Below, in pieces: positions 17,535 to 28,685 of a DNA stretch of 64,000 bases. The notes below the pieces were generated by a model. It searched no databases, was not told the origin of the DNA, and saw only the letters and a list, made by a program, of their open reading frames with translations. Position numbers and translations under genes: made by a program. The first letter of the stretch is position 1, and the number at the start of each line of letters is the position of its first letter. Source of the stretch: Melioribacteraceae bacterium (GTDB lineage Bacteria > Bacteroidota > Ignavibacteria > Ignavibacteriales > Melioribacteraceae); NCBI GenBank assembly GCA_024103215.1, contig JAGFIY010000127.1, positions 168,186-232,185 on the forward strand, written 5' to 3'.

Positions 17535-19946
17535 TTAATTATCTTTTTGCCCGGTTGATGAAGTATCAGGTTTTACGGAAGTTGTATCGGCAGAATCATT
17601 TTTGTTCATCAACGATTTCCACAGCGAATCGACTCTCGATTTCTGTTGATCTTTAAGTGTATCAATCTTCTCAACAGGAGGTGGAATTGATTTCTTGAGT
17701 GATGAATCCGGTCGCTCAATTTTAACTATCGGCGGTGGCGGTGCTTCCTCTTTTGGCTTTTTGTTTCTTTGATCATCATTATCGTCGGACGGAGGAGGTG
17801 TCAATCTAGGATCATCTTTTTGAGATTCTTCGGGAATAAATTCAGATAAATCAACTCCGGTGGAATCCTCAGTAACAACCTCTGCTTCATCTTCAAGAGG
17901 TAAATAGGTAGAATCTGTTTGAGCTGTTTTAAGCGAATCCAACTTTGCTTGAATCTTTGCCTGTTCCTTTTTGTAAGCATCCAATTTGGAATTTACTGCA
18001 AGTGTATATTCCGAACGCTTGAAATGAGTGACTAAGGTATCATAAACCGATGCCGCAGAATCAAGCATGTTCTTCTCGTTTTCCAGAATAAAACCTATTG
18101 TATAAAGTGATTTGGGTGCGTTGGGTGATTCGGGATAATTCTCAAATATTGTGCGAAAAGTATCTATTGCTGCGTCGAAGTTTTTTGATAAGTATAATTC
18201 CTCTCCCTTTAAGTAAATTTTCTCACTAGGATCGCCTTTTGCTGCGGTTACTGTTCTGCCAAGTTTTCTTGCAGCTTCAACCGCAATATCATGTTCCGGG
18301 TAATTATCGTAAACCAGCGTATACATACTATCCGCTTTGGTTGTATCGCCTATTGTATTATAATAACTCCCCACTGCATAAAGTGTTTGAGGTGTTAACG
18401 AACCTTCTGGATTAAGCTCGAGACTTTTGTTGTAATAAATAAATGCAGAATCTGGAACTTCGAGTTCGGTTAAAAATAAATTTCCTAGTTCAAAATATGA
18501 TTTTGATAAAAGCGTTTTAGCAGAATCAGCAGAAAACTTTGGATACAGCGGTTTTACAGTTACTGTAAACTCCTCGGGTTGAATGAGATCCAATTGATTT
18601 AAATTAGTTCCGGACTGTGATCTGTTTGTTATTGTTTGAGCCGTCGTCGATTGCTGATTTGTTGTATCTGTAACTGCAGTACTGTCAGATACAATTGTCG
18701 AATCTGTCAGTTCTGCAATAACCTCCGTAGTGTCTCCTTGCGATGCTCGATAAAGAACATATTCTACGGAATCACGCGCAAAAGCTTCAGGATCAGTTAA
18801 GTAGATAAGATCCTTATTTTCTTTTGCAATTTTTTCATCAAGCGAAATATACTTAACAATTATTCCGGAACGAGTCTTTGCATTTTCGCGGTATTCAGGC
18901 GTTAAATCAGAAGCAAGAGATTTATCGTAATATGTCATCGCACTGTCATAATTACCCAAGAATTTTTCATAAATATAAGCAAGATTAAACCGCGCAACTC
19001 CCAGACTTTTTCCTTGAGTATAAAGAGAATCGATTTCCGAAAATCTTGCAAATGCATCTCCAATATCACCTTTTTGAAGTGCGACCAGAGCTAGTTCAAG
19101 CTCAACTTGATCCCGTTTATCTTGAAATTTGTTGTCGTATCGCATGTCCTCAAGAAGATCGATGCTTTCCTCTTCCCTTTCGAGTTGTCTCAGTACTTTT
19201 GCGTATTCAAGTTTGCTGTCGAATTGAAGATCGAATGTTGGTGCAAACTCGTTGACTTTAACAAAACTATCTGCAGCTTTCTCAAGATCGCCCAGCTTCA
19301 AATACAATTTCCCAAGTTCATAAACTACTTCAGCTTTTAGTTCATCGGAGCCGGAAACAGTTATTAATTCTTCCATCGTATTTACACTGTTTTGGAATTG
19401 CTCCCTATAAATATAAAATGCGATTTGAGCGATGTATGCTTTCTCAACAAGTTCTTCCTCCTCTTCTCTTGCGGCAATCACTTTAACACTATCCAGAAGC
19501 TGCATTCCCAAATCGAAATTGCGCATCTGCATTTCCGATTTTGCAATCCAATAAATATTCTCAAGCTTTAAATCCGAATCTTCGGGATATGCTTCTAATT
19601 CCCTAAACTTTCTTAACGCTTTGGAAAAATTCTGTTGATAATAAAACGCAACCCCCGTCATATAGATTGCTTCATCAAAGTATGCGGAAGTTGTATCGAA
19701 CTGCAAAATTTTCGAACACTTTTCGATTACTTTCTCAAAATTTGCATTCGCTGCATTAGTGATTTTCTCTTCTTTGAAAGCAAAAAGTTCTCTTTCCTGT
19801 CTTGCCACATCCTCAAGAGCTGTCTCAAATAAATTTTTTGCGTTGTAATATCTGTTGAAATAAGTTGTAAAATCACTCCAATAACTACACGCAGCTAAAA
19901 ACAACAATAGTGGTAAAACAATATGATGCTTCTGTATTTTTTTCAT
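17535..19946 (-). CDS. Large TPR lipoprotein, possibly PorW/SprE-like
   Basis: An 803-residue lipoprotein: signal ending LLFLAAC (C20), then repeated TPR/YfgC-like helices across most of the length (for example YYQQNFSKALRKF, YLKLGDLEKAADSF, YEKFLGNYDSAMTYYD, DAAIDTFRTIFENYPESPNAPKSLY), a Ser/Thr-rich low-complexity segment near 440-470, and a Pro/Asp-rich tail. The opening after the lipid Cys (FTTYFNRYYNAKNLFETA) recalls T9SS lipoprotein PorW/SprE, but similarity to general TPR lipoproteins is equally possible. ATG at 19946 is preceded by AGGA; the longer frame would overlap glnB. It follows glnB by 7 bp. Confidence 0.72.
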   Translation of the reverse strand: MKKIQKHHIVLPLLLFLAACSYWSDFTTYFNRYYNAKNLFETALEDVARQERELFAFKEEKITNAANANFEKVIEKCSKILQFDTTSAYFDEAIYMTGVAFYYQQNFSKALRKFRELEAYPEDSDLKLENIYWIAKSEMQMRNFDLGMQLLDSVKVIAAREEEEELVEKAYIAQIAFYIYREQFQNSVNTMEELITVSGSDELKAEVVYELGKLYLKLGDLEKAADSFVKVNEFAPTFDLQFDSKLEYAKVLRQLEREEESIDLLEDMRYDNKFQDKRDQVELELALVALQKGDIGDAFARFSEIDSLYTQGKSLGVARFNLAYIYEKFLGNYDSAMTYYDKSLASDLTPEYRENAKTRSGIIVKYISLDEKIAKENKDLIYLTDPEAFARDSVEYVLYRASQGDTTEVIAELTDSTIVSDSTAVTDTTNQQSTTAQTITNRSQSGTNLNQLDLIQPEEFTVTVKPLYPKFSADSAKTLLSKSYFELGNLFLTELEVPDSAFIYYNKSLELNPEGSLTPQTLYAVGSYYNTIGDTTKADSMYTLVYDNYPEHDIAVEAARKLGRTVTAAKGDPSEKIYLKGEELYLSKNFDAAIDTFRTIFENYPESPNAPKSLYTIGFILENEKNMLDSAASVYDTLVTHFKRSEYTLAVNSKLDAYKKEQAKIQAKLDSLKTAQTDSTYLPLEDEAEVVTEDSTGVDLSEFIPEESQKDDPRLTPPPSDDNDDQRNKKPKEEAPPPPIVKIERPDSSLKKSIPPPVEKIDTLKDQQKSRVDSLWKSLMNKNDSADTTSVKPDTSSTGQKDN

Positions 19947-19953
19947 TTTAATC

Positions 19954-20304
<351 letters not shown>

Positions 20305-23300
20305 TTATTTGCCATGACAATGTTTATATTTTTTACCGCTTCCGCATGGGCAAGGATCGTTTCTTCCTACTTTTTCTTCTTGTCTTACGATTGGTTGTGC
20401 TTTTCCTCTTCTTCCACCTTCATCGGTTTGCGCCGCGGCACCTTGAAGCCCCATATTTGTAGCGCTGTCTTTCGAAGTCTGAAGTCTTTGAATTTGCTGT
20501 CGTCTTTGATTCTGAACTTCATCCGGAGCTTGCGGAAAAAACTTAAAGCAAAACGAAACAATATCGTTTCTGAGATTTTCGAGAAGCCTCATAAAAAGTT
20601 TAAATGCTTCACTTTTGTATTCAAGAAGAGGATCTTTTTGGCCGTAAGCTCTAAGCCCGATTCCTTCTTTTAGATCATCCATTTCTCGAAGGTGTTCTTT
20701 CCACTTTTCATCAATAACGCTAAGCACGGCATATCTTTCCAAACGAGCCATCAGTTCCGCACCGAGCATTTTCTCTTTTTTGTTGTAGAAATCAATAGCA
20801 GCGTTTAAGATCAGATCTTTCATTCCTTCTCGACCAAGCTGCTCAAAAGATTCAGGTTTAATATCTACGTTCACCAAAAGACGTTGCTGAAGTTCTTCAC
20901 GAAAGGCTTCGCCCTCGGCATTGTCGAAAAACTGATCCAGAAGCACCTCGATGTACTCTTCCAGAAGTTCCAATACTTCATCTTTAAGTCTTTCGCCTTC
21001 GAGCGCTTTTTTTCGTTTTGTATAGATAACTTCGCGCTGTTGGTTCATCACATCATCGTATTCTAGCAGTCGTTTTCTTATAGCAAAGTTATTCTCTTCA
21101 ACCTTTTTCTGAGCACGTTCTACCGACTTTGTCACCATCGGATGCTCTATTGCCTCACCATCTTCCATTCCCAAACGACCCATTACGCTCGTAACTCGAT
21201 CGCTGGAGAAGAGTCTCATCAAATCATCTTCAAGGGAGATATAAAACTTTGAAACACCGGGGTCGCCTTGACGTCCGGCTCTACCTCGCAACTGACGGTC
21301 AATTCGTCTAGATTCATGTCTTTCTGTACCGAGAATATAAAGACCCCCTTTTTCTACAACACCCTGTCCGAGTTTGATATCCGTACCGCGTCCAGCCATA
21401 TTCGTTGCTATTGTAACGGCACCGGGTTCACCGGCATGTGCTACAATCTCGGCTTCACGTTGATGCTGTTTCGCGTTCAAAACATTATGTTGAACACCTT
21501 GGCGTTTTAGCATTCTGCTCAATGTTTCTGATACTTCGACGCTTGTTGTACCGACAAGCACCGGTCTTCTTTCTTCTTTAAGTTTCTTAATTTGCTCAAT
21601 TATTGCATTATACTTTTCGCGTTTCGATCGATAAATCGCATCATCCTGATCATCACGTGCGATTGGTTTATTGGTTGGGATAACAACAACTTCTAGTTTA
21701 TAAATTTCGTAAAATTCACCTTCCTCGGTTTCGGCAGTACCGGTCATACCCGCAAGTTTTTTATATAGTCTGAAATAGTTTTGCAACGTTATAGTTGCAA
21801 GTGTTTGGGTATCCCTTTCAACCTTAACATTTTCTTTAGCTTCAATTGCTTGATGAAGTCCGTCAGAATATCTTCTTCCGGGTAGAATACGCCCTGTAAA
21901 CTCATCTACAATTGCTATTTTTCCATCCTCTGTTACTACGTATTCATCATCTTTTGCAAAAAGACTGTAAGCTTTAAGAAGCTGGTTGATTGTATGAATT
22001 CTTTCGGAACGTTCGCTGTAAAGACTGTAAAGCTCGTCCTTCTTCTTAACTCTATCCTCTTCCGAAAGTGAAGGATCATTTTCAATTTTGCTTATCACTG
22101 TACCGAGATCTGGAAGCACAAAAAAGTCGGGTCCTTCAGGGGAACCTTGAGCCAATTCTTCTCTTCCCTTTTCGGTTAAGTCTATAGAATTTGCTTTTTC
22201 GTCGATTGCAAAGTATAACTCTTCATCAATCTCCGGCATTCTTTTAGCATTTTCTCTTAGATACTCAAGTTCTGTTGTTTGGAGAAGTTTCTTATACTCC
22301 GGTTCACCGAGCACTTTCATCAACCTTTTATTCTTCGGGAATCCTCTATGAGCACGCAGCAGAGCAATTCCTGCCTTTGCCCAATCATCTTTATCTTCTG
22401 ATTTTAGAAGTTCTTCAGCTTCCTGCACAAGTGAAGCAACTAACGATGATTGTTTTCTAAACAATCGTTCAACCTTAGGTTTCATCTCATAAAATTTATG
22501 ATCGGGATTCCCAACGGGACCAGAAATAATAAGAGGTGTCCTTGCTTCATCGATCAAAACCGAGTCAACCTCGTCGACGATAGCATAATTGTGAGGTCTT
22601 TGAACAACATTCTCTTTTGAGATTGCCATATTATCACGAAGATAATCGAAACCAAATTCGTTATTGGTCCCGTAAGTGATGTCCATATTATAAATTTCTT
22701 TCCTCTGCTCCGGTGACATTGTGTTTAGAATACAGCCGACTGAGAGTCCGTGAAACTTAAAAATAATTCCCATCCACTCGCTGTCACGTTTTGCAAGATA
22801 ATCATTAACTGTTACGATGTGAACACCTCTTCCGGTTAGTGCATTAAGATAAATCGGAAGAGTTGCTACTAGAGTTTTACCTTCACCCGTTGCCATCTCG
22901 GCAATCTTTCCTTGATGAAGCACGATACCGCCGATCAACTGAACATCGTATGGTATCATATCCCAGGTAACTTTATTTTCTGCCGCTGAATATGTAGTTC
23001 CTATCAATCTTCGGCAAGTATCTTTAACAACCGCAAATGCTTGAGGAAGAATTTCGTTAAGGGTTTCTTCATATTTTTCATCAAGCTGTTCGTTCAGTTC
23101 GTCTAGTTCATCATAAATTTTATGTCTATCGCCCTCAAATTCATCAGCTTTTAACTGGTCTTGAAGGTCTTCAATCTTATCCCGAAGATCCTTTGTATCA
23201 GCTTGAATTTTTGCTTTAAACTCCTCGGTTTTCGCACGAAGTTCGTCATCGGAAAGCGATTGCAATTTTTCGTATTCAGCATTTATTTCATCGACAACTG

Positions 23301-23367
23301 GCCAAAGATCCTTCATTGCTTTTTCATTTTTGTCGCCGAAAATTTTCTTCATCAATCCTGAAATCAT
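20305..23367 (-). CDS. secA: Preprotein translocase ATPase SecA
   Basis: A 1020-residue SecA. Seen are Walker A MATGEGKT, the helicase motif [33 protein letters not shown], the [13 protein letters not shown] motif, and a C-terminal zinc-binding SEC-C motif [14 protein letters not shown]. An insert of about 100 residues near 285-400, within nucleotide-binding domain 1, makes it longer than E. coli SecA (901) and is usual in the Bacteroidota group. It drives post-translational export through SecYEG; secG is elsewhere in this window. GGAG 7 bp before ATG supports the start. Confidence 0.97.
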   Translation of the reverse strand: MISGLMKKIFGDKNEKAMKDLWPVVDEINAEYEKLQSLSDDELRAKTEEFKAKIQADTKDLRDKIEDLQDQLKADEFEGDRHKIYDELDELNEQLDEKYEETLNEILPQAFAVVKDTCRRLIGTTYSAAENKVTWDMIPYDVQLIGGIVLHQGKIAEMATGEGKTLVATLPIYLNALTGRGVHIVTVNDYLAKRDSEWMGIIFKFHGLSVGCILNTMSPEQRKEIYNMDITYGTNNEFGFDYLRDNMAISKENVVQRPHNYAIVDEVDSVLIDEARTPLIISGPVGNPDHKFYEMKPKVERLFRKQSSLVASLVQEAEELLKSEDKDDWAKAGIALLRAHRGFPKNKRLMKVLGEPEYKKLLQTTELEYLRENAKRMPEIDEELYFAIDEKANSIDLTEKGREELAQGSPEGPDFFVLPDLGTVISKIENDPSLSEEDRVKKKDELYSLYSERSERIHTINQLLKAYSLFAKDDEYVVTEDGKIAIVDEFTGRILPGRRYSDGLHQAIEAKENVKVERDTQTLATITLQNYFRLYKKLAGMTGTAETEEGEFYEIYKLEVVVIPTNKPIARDDQDDAIYRSKREKYNAIIEQIKKLKEERRPVLVGTTSVEVSETLSRMLKRQGVQHNVLNAKQHQREAEIVAHAGEPGAVTIATNMAGRGTDIKLGQGVVEKGGLYILGTERHESRRIDRQLRGRAGRQGDPGVSKFYISLEDDLMRLFSSDRVTSVMGRLGMEDGEAIEHPMVTKSVERAQKKVEENNFAIRKRLLEYDDVMNQQREVIYTKRKKALEGERLKDEVLELLEEYIEVLLDQFFDNAEGEAFREELQQRLLVNVDIKPESFEQLGREGMKDLILNAAIDFYNKKEKMLGAELMARLERYAVLSVIDEKWKEHLREMDDLKEGIGLRAYGQKDPLLEYKSEAFKLFMRLLENLRNDIVSFCFKFFPQAPDEVQNQRRQQIQRLQTSKDSATNMGLQGAAAQTDEGGRRGKAQPIVRQEEKVGRNDPCPCGSGKKYKHCHGK

Positions 23368-23614
23368 TCAAATTCTCCGTTTTATATCAGAAAAAGAAAA
23401 TTAATTAAAGGGCTTCTGAAAAGCAAAGCAAGTTGGTGCTTAATAGTATTGAAATATGCTGTATTCATTGTTTTTTACGGTTTCTATGTAATAAAATGTT
23501 TTTAAAATTGAAATACGAAAAAGAAGGTATGATTTTAAGTTTCTGCACAGAAGTGTTTTTTTTCGAGTTATATTATAGATTGGAATTCAAATCATTCCGT
23601 TGTTTAGATTAAAA

Positions 23615-26377
23615 ATGCTTTCAGAGAAAACAATAAATCATATTGTAGATAAAATAAAAGGTTTTTTTAGACCCGAACAAATAGATTCGCTTCTAAAAAT
23701 TTTCGAAATAGAAGCAGATAAATTTATTATAGACAGCCAATCCGAAGTAAATTTATTGAGGATTATAGATTCACTTTTTGATAAAGTGTCTTTTTTTACT
23801 GAAGCATTAAAATATCCTCATCACATTGAAATTATTACAGCTGCTGCTGCTTCCAGCAATTTTCTTACAGACATAATAGTAAGAAATCCCGAATTTTTGC
23901 ACCAAGTCTTCGACGAAGATTATCTAGACAAAAAAATTAAATTCGGAAGAATGAATGAAGAAATTGAAAAATCTTTGGCAAACTACCGGACTTTTGAAAG
24001 TAAGCTGAGATTTCTAAAATCATTCAAACGAAGAATGATTTTAAAGATTGGTTTAAATGATATACTGAAAAATGCATCCTTGATTGAAACATATGAAGCA
24101 ATATCAATTACAGCCCAAGTATTGCTCGGTCACTTATTTTCAATCTGTGTAAACGAGCAATTAAATAAGAATGGCAGTAAAAAAATACTACCAATCTATT
24201 CAGTTGTATCTTTGGGTAAGTTGGGAGGTGGCGAATTAAATTACAGTTCTGACGTCGATTTGATTGTGGTTTATGATAGACCCGAAAGCGATTACGATAA
24301 CGAAATCACCTTTGATTTGTTAAACGAGTCAATTCAAAAATTTATTGTTGCAAGTTCGGAAGTCGATCAAAATGGTTTTTTATATAGACTTGATTTTCGC
24401 TTACGCCCGGACGGAAAGCACTCACCATTGTGCAGAACTTTAAATGATTATTTGCGTTATTACGAAATAAGGGGTGAGGATTGGGAAAGGCAGATGTTGA
24501 TCAAAGCAGGTTTACTTTCAGGCAGTAAAAATCTTTTCGATAGATTTTACAATTATATCCAAAATTATGTTTATCCATCGTCAAGTTATAAATCACCGTT
24601 CGAACAAATTAGAAGAATGAAGCAAAACATTGAATCCGGCATTTACAATCAGCTTAATATTAAACTTTTCAGTGGTGGAATAAGAGACATTGAATTTGCT
24701 GTGCAGGCACTTCAACTTCTATACGGCGGTAAGAAAAAAAACATCAAAACCGGGAATACGCTTGCAGCGATTGACAAGTTAAAAGATGCTGAACTGCTTT
24801 CCAATAATGAAGCGAAGGTATTACATGACTCTTACATATTTTACAGAAAGATTGAACATTTTCTTCAATTGATGAATAATACACAATCACACACAATTCC
24901 CGAAGATATGGGAATGAAAAATAAACTTGTAAGATATCTTGATTTGAAGTCCGTTAGAGAATTAGAAACAATTATAAACGCAAAAAGAAAAAGAGTCAGA
25001 AAAATATTCAATGAGATTATTGGTTCTGGATCACGTCAGAACAACGAGTTTGAAAAGATCAATTTTAGCGACAGGAAAAAAGCGGAGCGGAATTATAGAT
25101 TCATCAAATACGGTGAAGGGTTGATCACAACAAAATCTTTCGAACGAAACAGCATTGAAAAATTTGAAAGAATAGAACCGCTTTTCATTTCACTTTTGAA
25201 CAAAAGTATAGACCCTGACCTTCTGCTGCAGAATTTTTCGAATTTCATCAAGTGGGTTTCTTTTCCTTCAATCTGGTACAAACAATTTGAGAACAAATTT
25301 ATACTCAGCAACTTTTTGAAACTTTGCGCGTTTTCTGCTTACGCGTTTGATCTATTGCTTCAGGATAAATCAAACAGTGATTTGCTGCTGACCGGTTTAG
25401 TTTTCGATAAAACAAAAAATGATTTTCAAGACTACTCCTTGAAAACGGTATTGTTTATCCTTTCAGTAAGATATTCGCTTGGAATAATAACTCGAAAGCA
25501 GTTTTCGCATCGACTAACATCTTACATTGATTTGTACCTCCAAAAGGCTTTTGAAAAATTATCCGGGTTGTATAACTTTTCGTTGATCGGGCTTGGCAGT
25601 TTAGGGACTAGGGAGCTTACATCAAACAGTGATCTTGACATAATAATACTTGTCGACAAATTCAAAGATTTTGAAAAAACTCAAAACGATTTTATAAACG
25701 CAATTGATGAACTGAGAAAAACATTAAGTCCATTTAGGATAGACAGTAGGTTGAAACCTGAAGGGAAAAGCAGTTTTATTGTTTGGGATATTGAAGGTTA
25801 CGAAAAATATTTTGAGACGAGAGTAAGAGTTTGGGAAATGCTCGCGTTTTCAAAATCGAGGTTTATTGTTGGAGACAAAAAATTGTATAAGAAATTCATT
25901 AAGCTTTTTGTGAATAAAATAAATTCTATAAGCCGTCAAGAATATTTTTCAGAATTAAAATCTATGCAGCTAAAAATTCGCTCTGAAGGGACTCATACAT
26001 ATTCAAATGTGCTGAACATAAAAAAATCCTCGGGCGGTTTATATGATATCGACTATCTTATAGGATTTCTTACATTAACAAATGACAAGATAAATAAAAA
26101 ATTAATTGGAAAAGGCAACTCAAAAAGAGTTAGTGCAATTATAAATTTCCAGAAGGAATTTTCTCAAATTTCACCGTTGGGGAAAAATGAAGAGTTTCTA
26201 AGAAAATTAGATTTAAGCTGTAAGATGATGAAAGTAAATTGCTCAAAAATTTACAGTGAGAAAAAATTAACTGCTTCTCTCGAAAAAAATTATTTCCGCG
26301 GGAAAAAACTTATAAATAGTTTAGATTCGGTGTTGAAAGAAAATCGTGAAATATTCAAAAATCATTTTAAGATATGA
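23615..26377 (+). CDS. glnE: Glutamine synthetase adenylyltransferase/deadenylylase-like protein
   Basis: About 920 residues with the duplicated GlnE layout. The first nucleotidyltransferase domain has SLGKLGGGELNYSSDVDLIVVYD, a near-consensus match; the second, at about 655-690, has GLGSLGTRELTSNSDLDIIILVD, keeping the D-x-D metal pair but changing the usual KLGG. GlnE adds and removes AMP on glutamine synthetase in response to PII. The ATG at 23615 is used; a TTG five codons upstream is less likely. It overlaps the next gene by 4 bp (ATGA). PII is encoded 3.3 kb away on the other strand. Confidence 0.88.
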   Translation: MLSEKTINHIVDKIKGFFRPEQIDSLLKIFEIEADKFIIDSQSEVNLLRIIDSLFDKVSFFTEALKYPHHIEIITAAAASSNFLTDIIVRNPEFLHQVFDEDYLDKKIKFGRMNEEIEKSLANYRTFESKLRFLKSFKRRMILKIGLNDILKNASLIETYEAISITAQVLLGHLFSICVNEQLNKNGSKKILPIYSVVSLGKLGGGELNYSSDVDLIVVYDRPESDYDNEITFDLLNESIQKFIVASSEVDQNGFLYRLDFRLRPDGKHSPLCRTLNDYLRYYEIRGEDWERQMLIKAGLLSGSKNLFDRFYNYIQNYVYPSSSYKSPFEQIRRMKQNIESGIYNQLNIKLFSGGIRDIEFAVQALQLLYGGKKKNIKTGNTLAAIDKLKDAELLSNNEAKVLHDSYIFYRKIEHFLQLMNNTQSHTIPEDMGMKNKLVRYLDLKSVRELETIINAKRKRVRKIFNEIIGSGSRQNNEFEKINFSDRKKAERNYRFIKYGEGLITTKSFERNSIEKFERIEPLFISLLNKSIDPDLLLQNFSNFIKWVSFPSIWYKQFENKFILSNFLKLCAFSAYAFDLLLQDKSNSDLLLTGLVFDKTKNDFQDYSLKTVLFILSVRYSLGIITRKQFSHRLTSYIDLYLQKAFEKLSGLYNFSLIGLGSLGTRELTSNSDLDIIILVDKFKDFEKTQNDFINAIDELRKTLSPFRIDSRLKPEGKSSFIVWDIEGYEKYFETRVRVWEMLAFSKSRFIVGDKKLYKKFIKLFVNKINSISRQEYFSELKSMQLKIRSEGTHTYSNVLNIKKSSGGLYDIDYLIGFLTLTNDKINKKLIGKGNSKRVSAIINFQKEFSQISPLGKNEEFLRKLDLSCKMMKVNCSKIYSEKKLTASLEKNYFRGKKLINSLDSVLKENREIFKNHFKI

Positions 26378-28257
26378 GAAAAATTTTTTTAAAATATTAT
26401 TTATACATAACCACGCTGTTTTTCTTTATTGTTTATTTAATAACAATGGCTCCGAGTGTTGTTCAAATTGATTCCGGTGAATTGGCTGCAGTCCAAACCA
26501 CACTTGGTATTTCACATCCTACGGGTTATCCTACTTTTACAATATTCGGTTATTTGTTTCAATTGCTTCCTCTGCCTTTGTCAACAATAATAAAGTTGAA
26601 TCTTCTTGCAGTTGTTTTATGCATCGGCGCAGTATTTTACTTCATGAAATCAATCGAACTGATACTAAAGAATTCAAATGCTTTGCAGTCAAGCAGCGGA
26701 AAGAAAAAAGCAAAGTCGGAATTTATATTAAGAAGGAATAACTTAATTATAATTGTTATCTCTTCAGCTTTAATTCTGGCATTCAGCAGAACATTCTGGC
26801 TTCAGAGCACTTCGGTTGAAGTTTATTCTCTTCATCTTTTATGGATGAACCTGACTTTATTTTTCTTATTAAAATCCTTTTTCGAAAAATCTTCTAAGTA
26901 CTGGTTAATTTCTTCATTTTTCTTGGGAATGAGTTTTTCAAATCATCTAACATCTCTTCTATTACTTCCGGGATTTGCTTTCTTATTTTATAAACAGAAC
27001 GGTTTCAATAAAAATTCACTGCTGCTAAAATCAAAGATGGCTCTAATATTTGTTACTACCTTAATTATTAATTATTCGTATCTGCCTATGAGAGCTTCGG
27101 CTAATCCGGAATTGAACTGGGGCAATCCGATTAATTTTGAGAATTTTTGGAGACACTTTACCGGAAAGCAGTACCAGGTATGGCTTTTTTCATCTACCGA
27201 TTCTGCTAAAAAACAATTGGCATATTTCTTTGAGAATCTGCCGGTTGAGTTTGCTTTTATCGGATTAATAATTGCTGTAATCGGTTTTTTGTATGCGTTT
27301 AAAATTAACAAAATTCTCGCAACATTTTTTTTAATAAACTTTGCCTTCACAGTAAGTTATTCGATCAACTATGATATAGCTGATATTGATTCGTATTTCC
27401 TGCTCGCTAATGTTTCCCTTGCATTTTCCTCCGTGTTCTTTTTTATTTGGCTGCATCAAAAGTTTGAAGCAAAAATTAAATTGGGGCAAAATATATTATT
27501 CCTTTTACCGGGCATCATTGTGTTAATGTTTAACTACGGCGAAGTCGATAAAAGCGGAGATTATATTTATGAAGATTATACAAAAGCAATTTTGAATTCA
27601 GTACCTCAAGAAAGCGTCATACTAAGTTATCAGTGGGACTATTGGGTTTCACCATCCTATTACTTCCAGTTGGTTGAAGATTATCGAAGCGATGTTACGG
27701 TTATTGACAAAGAACTACTGCGAAGGTCATGGTATTTCAATCAACTCGAAAAAAATAATCCCGATATACTGACCCCAGTTAAGAAAGATTTGGAAGAATT
27801 TCTTACGGCACTAGAACCTTTTGAACGGGACGAAAATTTTGATTCGGCTAAGCTGGAAAAATATTACCGTTCGATTATTAGTGGTGTAATCCAACACAAC
27901 GTCACAAATAATGATATTTTTATTGGTCCAGAACTTGTTGATAATGAGATAAAACGAGGTGAGTTGATTCTTCCGGCAGGAGTAAAACTTGTCCCTTATC
28001 AGTTTCTCTATAAAGCAGTTGAGCGAAACGAATACATTGAACAGCCAGATTATCCGGACATACTTCGTTTCAATCAAACTGAGGATAGATATGCAAACGT
28101 TATAAAACAAATTGTCACAACTCAGATGCTCCACAGAGCAGTTTATGAACTTCAATTTGCCAAAAATAAAAAGGCAAAAAATATTCTTTTAAAACTTCTT
28201 GAATATCTTCCTGAGACAAAAATTAATCCACAGCTGCTTGAAGCGGCAGGTTTATGA
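26374..28257 (+). CDS. DUF2723 membrane protein (TMEM260-like glycosyltransferase candidate)
   Basis: A 627-residue membrane protein. The N-terminal DUF2723 region is clear: APSVVQIDSGELAAVQTTLGISHPTGYP, with an Asp-Ser-Gly-Glu in the first loop, where GT-C transferases keep catalytic acids, then about ten membrane helices to residue 385. The rest is a soluble domain (SYQWDYWVSPSYYFQLVEDYRSDV). The human DUF2723 protein TMEM260 is an O-mannosyltransferase; bacterial members are likely transferases using a lipid-linked sugar, but this one is untested. It overlaps glnE and arfB by 4 bp each. Confidence 0.82.
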   Translation: MRKIFLKYYLYITTLFFFIVYLITMAPSVVQIDSGELAAVQTTLGISHPTGYPTFTIFGYLFQLLPLPLSTIIKLNLLAVVLCIGAVFYFMKSIELILKNSNALQSSSGKKKAKSEFILRRNNLIIIVISSALILAFSRTFWLQSTSVEVYSLHLLWMNLTLFFLLKSFFEKSSKYWLISSFFLGMSFSNHLTSLLLLPGFAFLFYKQNGFNKNSLLLKSKMALIFVTTLIINYSYLPMRASANPELNWGNPINFENFWRHFTGKQYQVWLFSSTDSAKKQLAYFFENLPVEFAFIGLIIAVIGFLYAFKINKILATFFLINFAFTVSYSINYDIADIDSYFLLANVSLAFSSVFFFIWLHQKFEAKIKLGQNILFLLPGIIVLMFNYGEVDKSGDYIYEDYTKAILNSVPQESVILSYQWDYWVSPSYYFQLVEDYRSDVTVIDKELLRRSWYFNQLEKNNPDILTPVKKDLEEFLTALEPFERDENFDSAKLEKYYRSIISGVIQHNVTNNDIFIGPELVDNEIKRGELILPAGVKLVPYQFLYKAVERNEYIEQPDYPDILRFNQTEDRYANVIKQIVTTQMLHRAVYELQFAKNKKAKNILLKLLEYLPETKINPQLLEAAGL

Positions 28258-28685
28258 TGACAAAGGATTTAAAAATCAACAGCAAATTGATTATTCCTTC
28301 TTCAGAAATGAAAGTAACTTTCATTCGATCACAAGGTCCTGGAGGACAAAACGTAAACAAAACATCTACCGCCGTTCAATTGAAATTTAGTTTGTCTTAT
28401 CTTGCTGGGCTTGATGTTCAAAGTCTCAATAGAATTAGGAAAAATGCCGGCAGCCGGTTAACCACCGATGATGAAATAATTATTAAGGCGCAGAAATTCA
28501 GAAGTCAAGAAAAGAATTTGACCGACGCAAAAGAAAGGTTAAAAAAAATTATTGCCGAAGGATTGAAGAAACCTAAAGTCAGAAAACGAACTAAACCAAC
28601 TGCTGAATCTGAAGAGCGCAGATTAAAGGAAAAAAAGAAAAAATCAGAAAAAAAGAAATTTAGAGAAAATATAAAACCAGATTAA
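28254..28685 (+). CDS. arfB: Peptide chain release factor-like ribosome rescue protein ArfB
   Basis: A 143-residue protein with the GGQ peptidyl-hydrolysis motif in QGPGGQNVNKTSTAV and a lysine-rich C-terminal tail (KKKKSEKKKFR) that in ArfB/YaeJ enters the empty mRNA channel. No codon-recognition domain is present. It rescues ribosomes stalled on messages without a stop codon. Two adjacent ATG codons at 28254 and 28257 both overlap the DUF2723 stop. Its end overlaps the convergent DUF4837 gene by 4 bp. Confidence 0.9.
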   Translation: MMTKDLKINSKLIIPSSEMKVTFIRSQGPGGQNVNKTSTAVQLKFSLSYLAGLDVQSLNRIRKNAGSRLTTDDEIIIKAQKFRSQEKNLTDAKERLKKIIAEGLKKPKVRKRTKPTAESEERRLKEKKKKSEKKKFRENIKPD

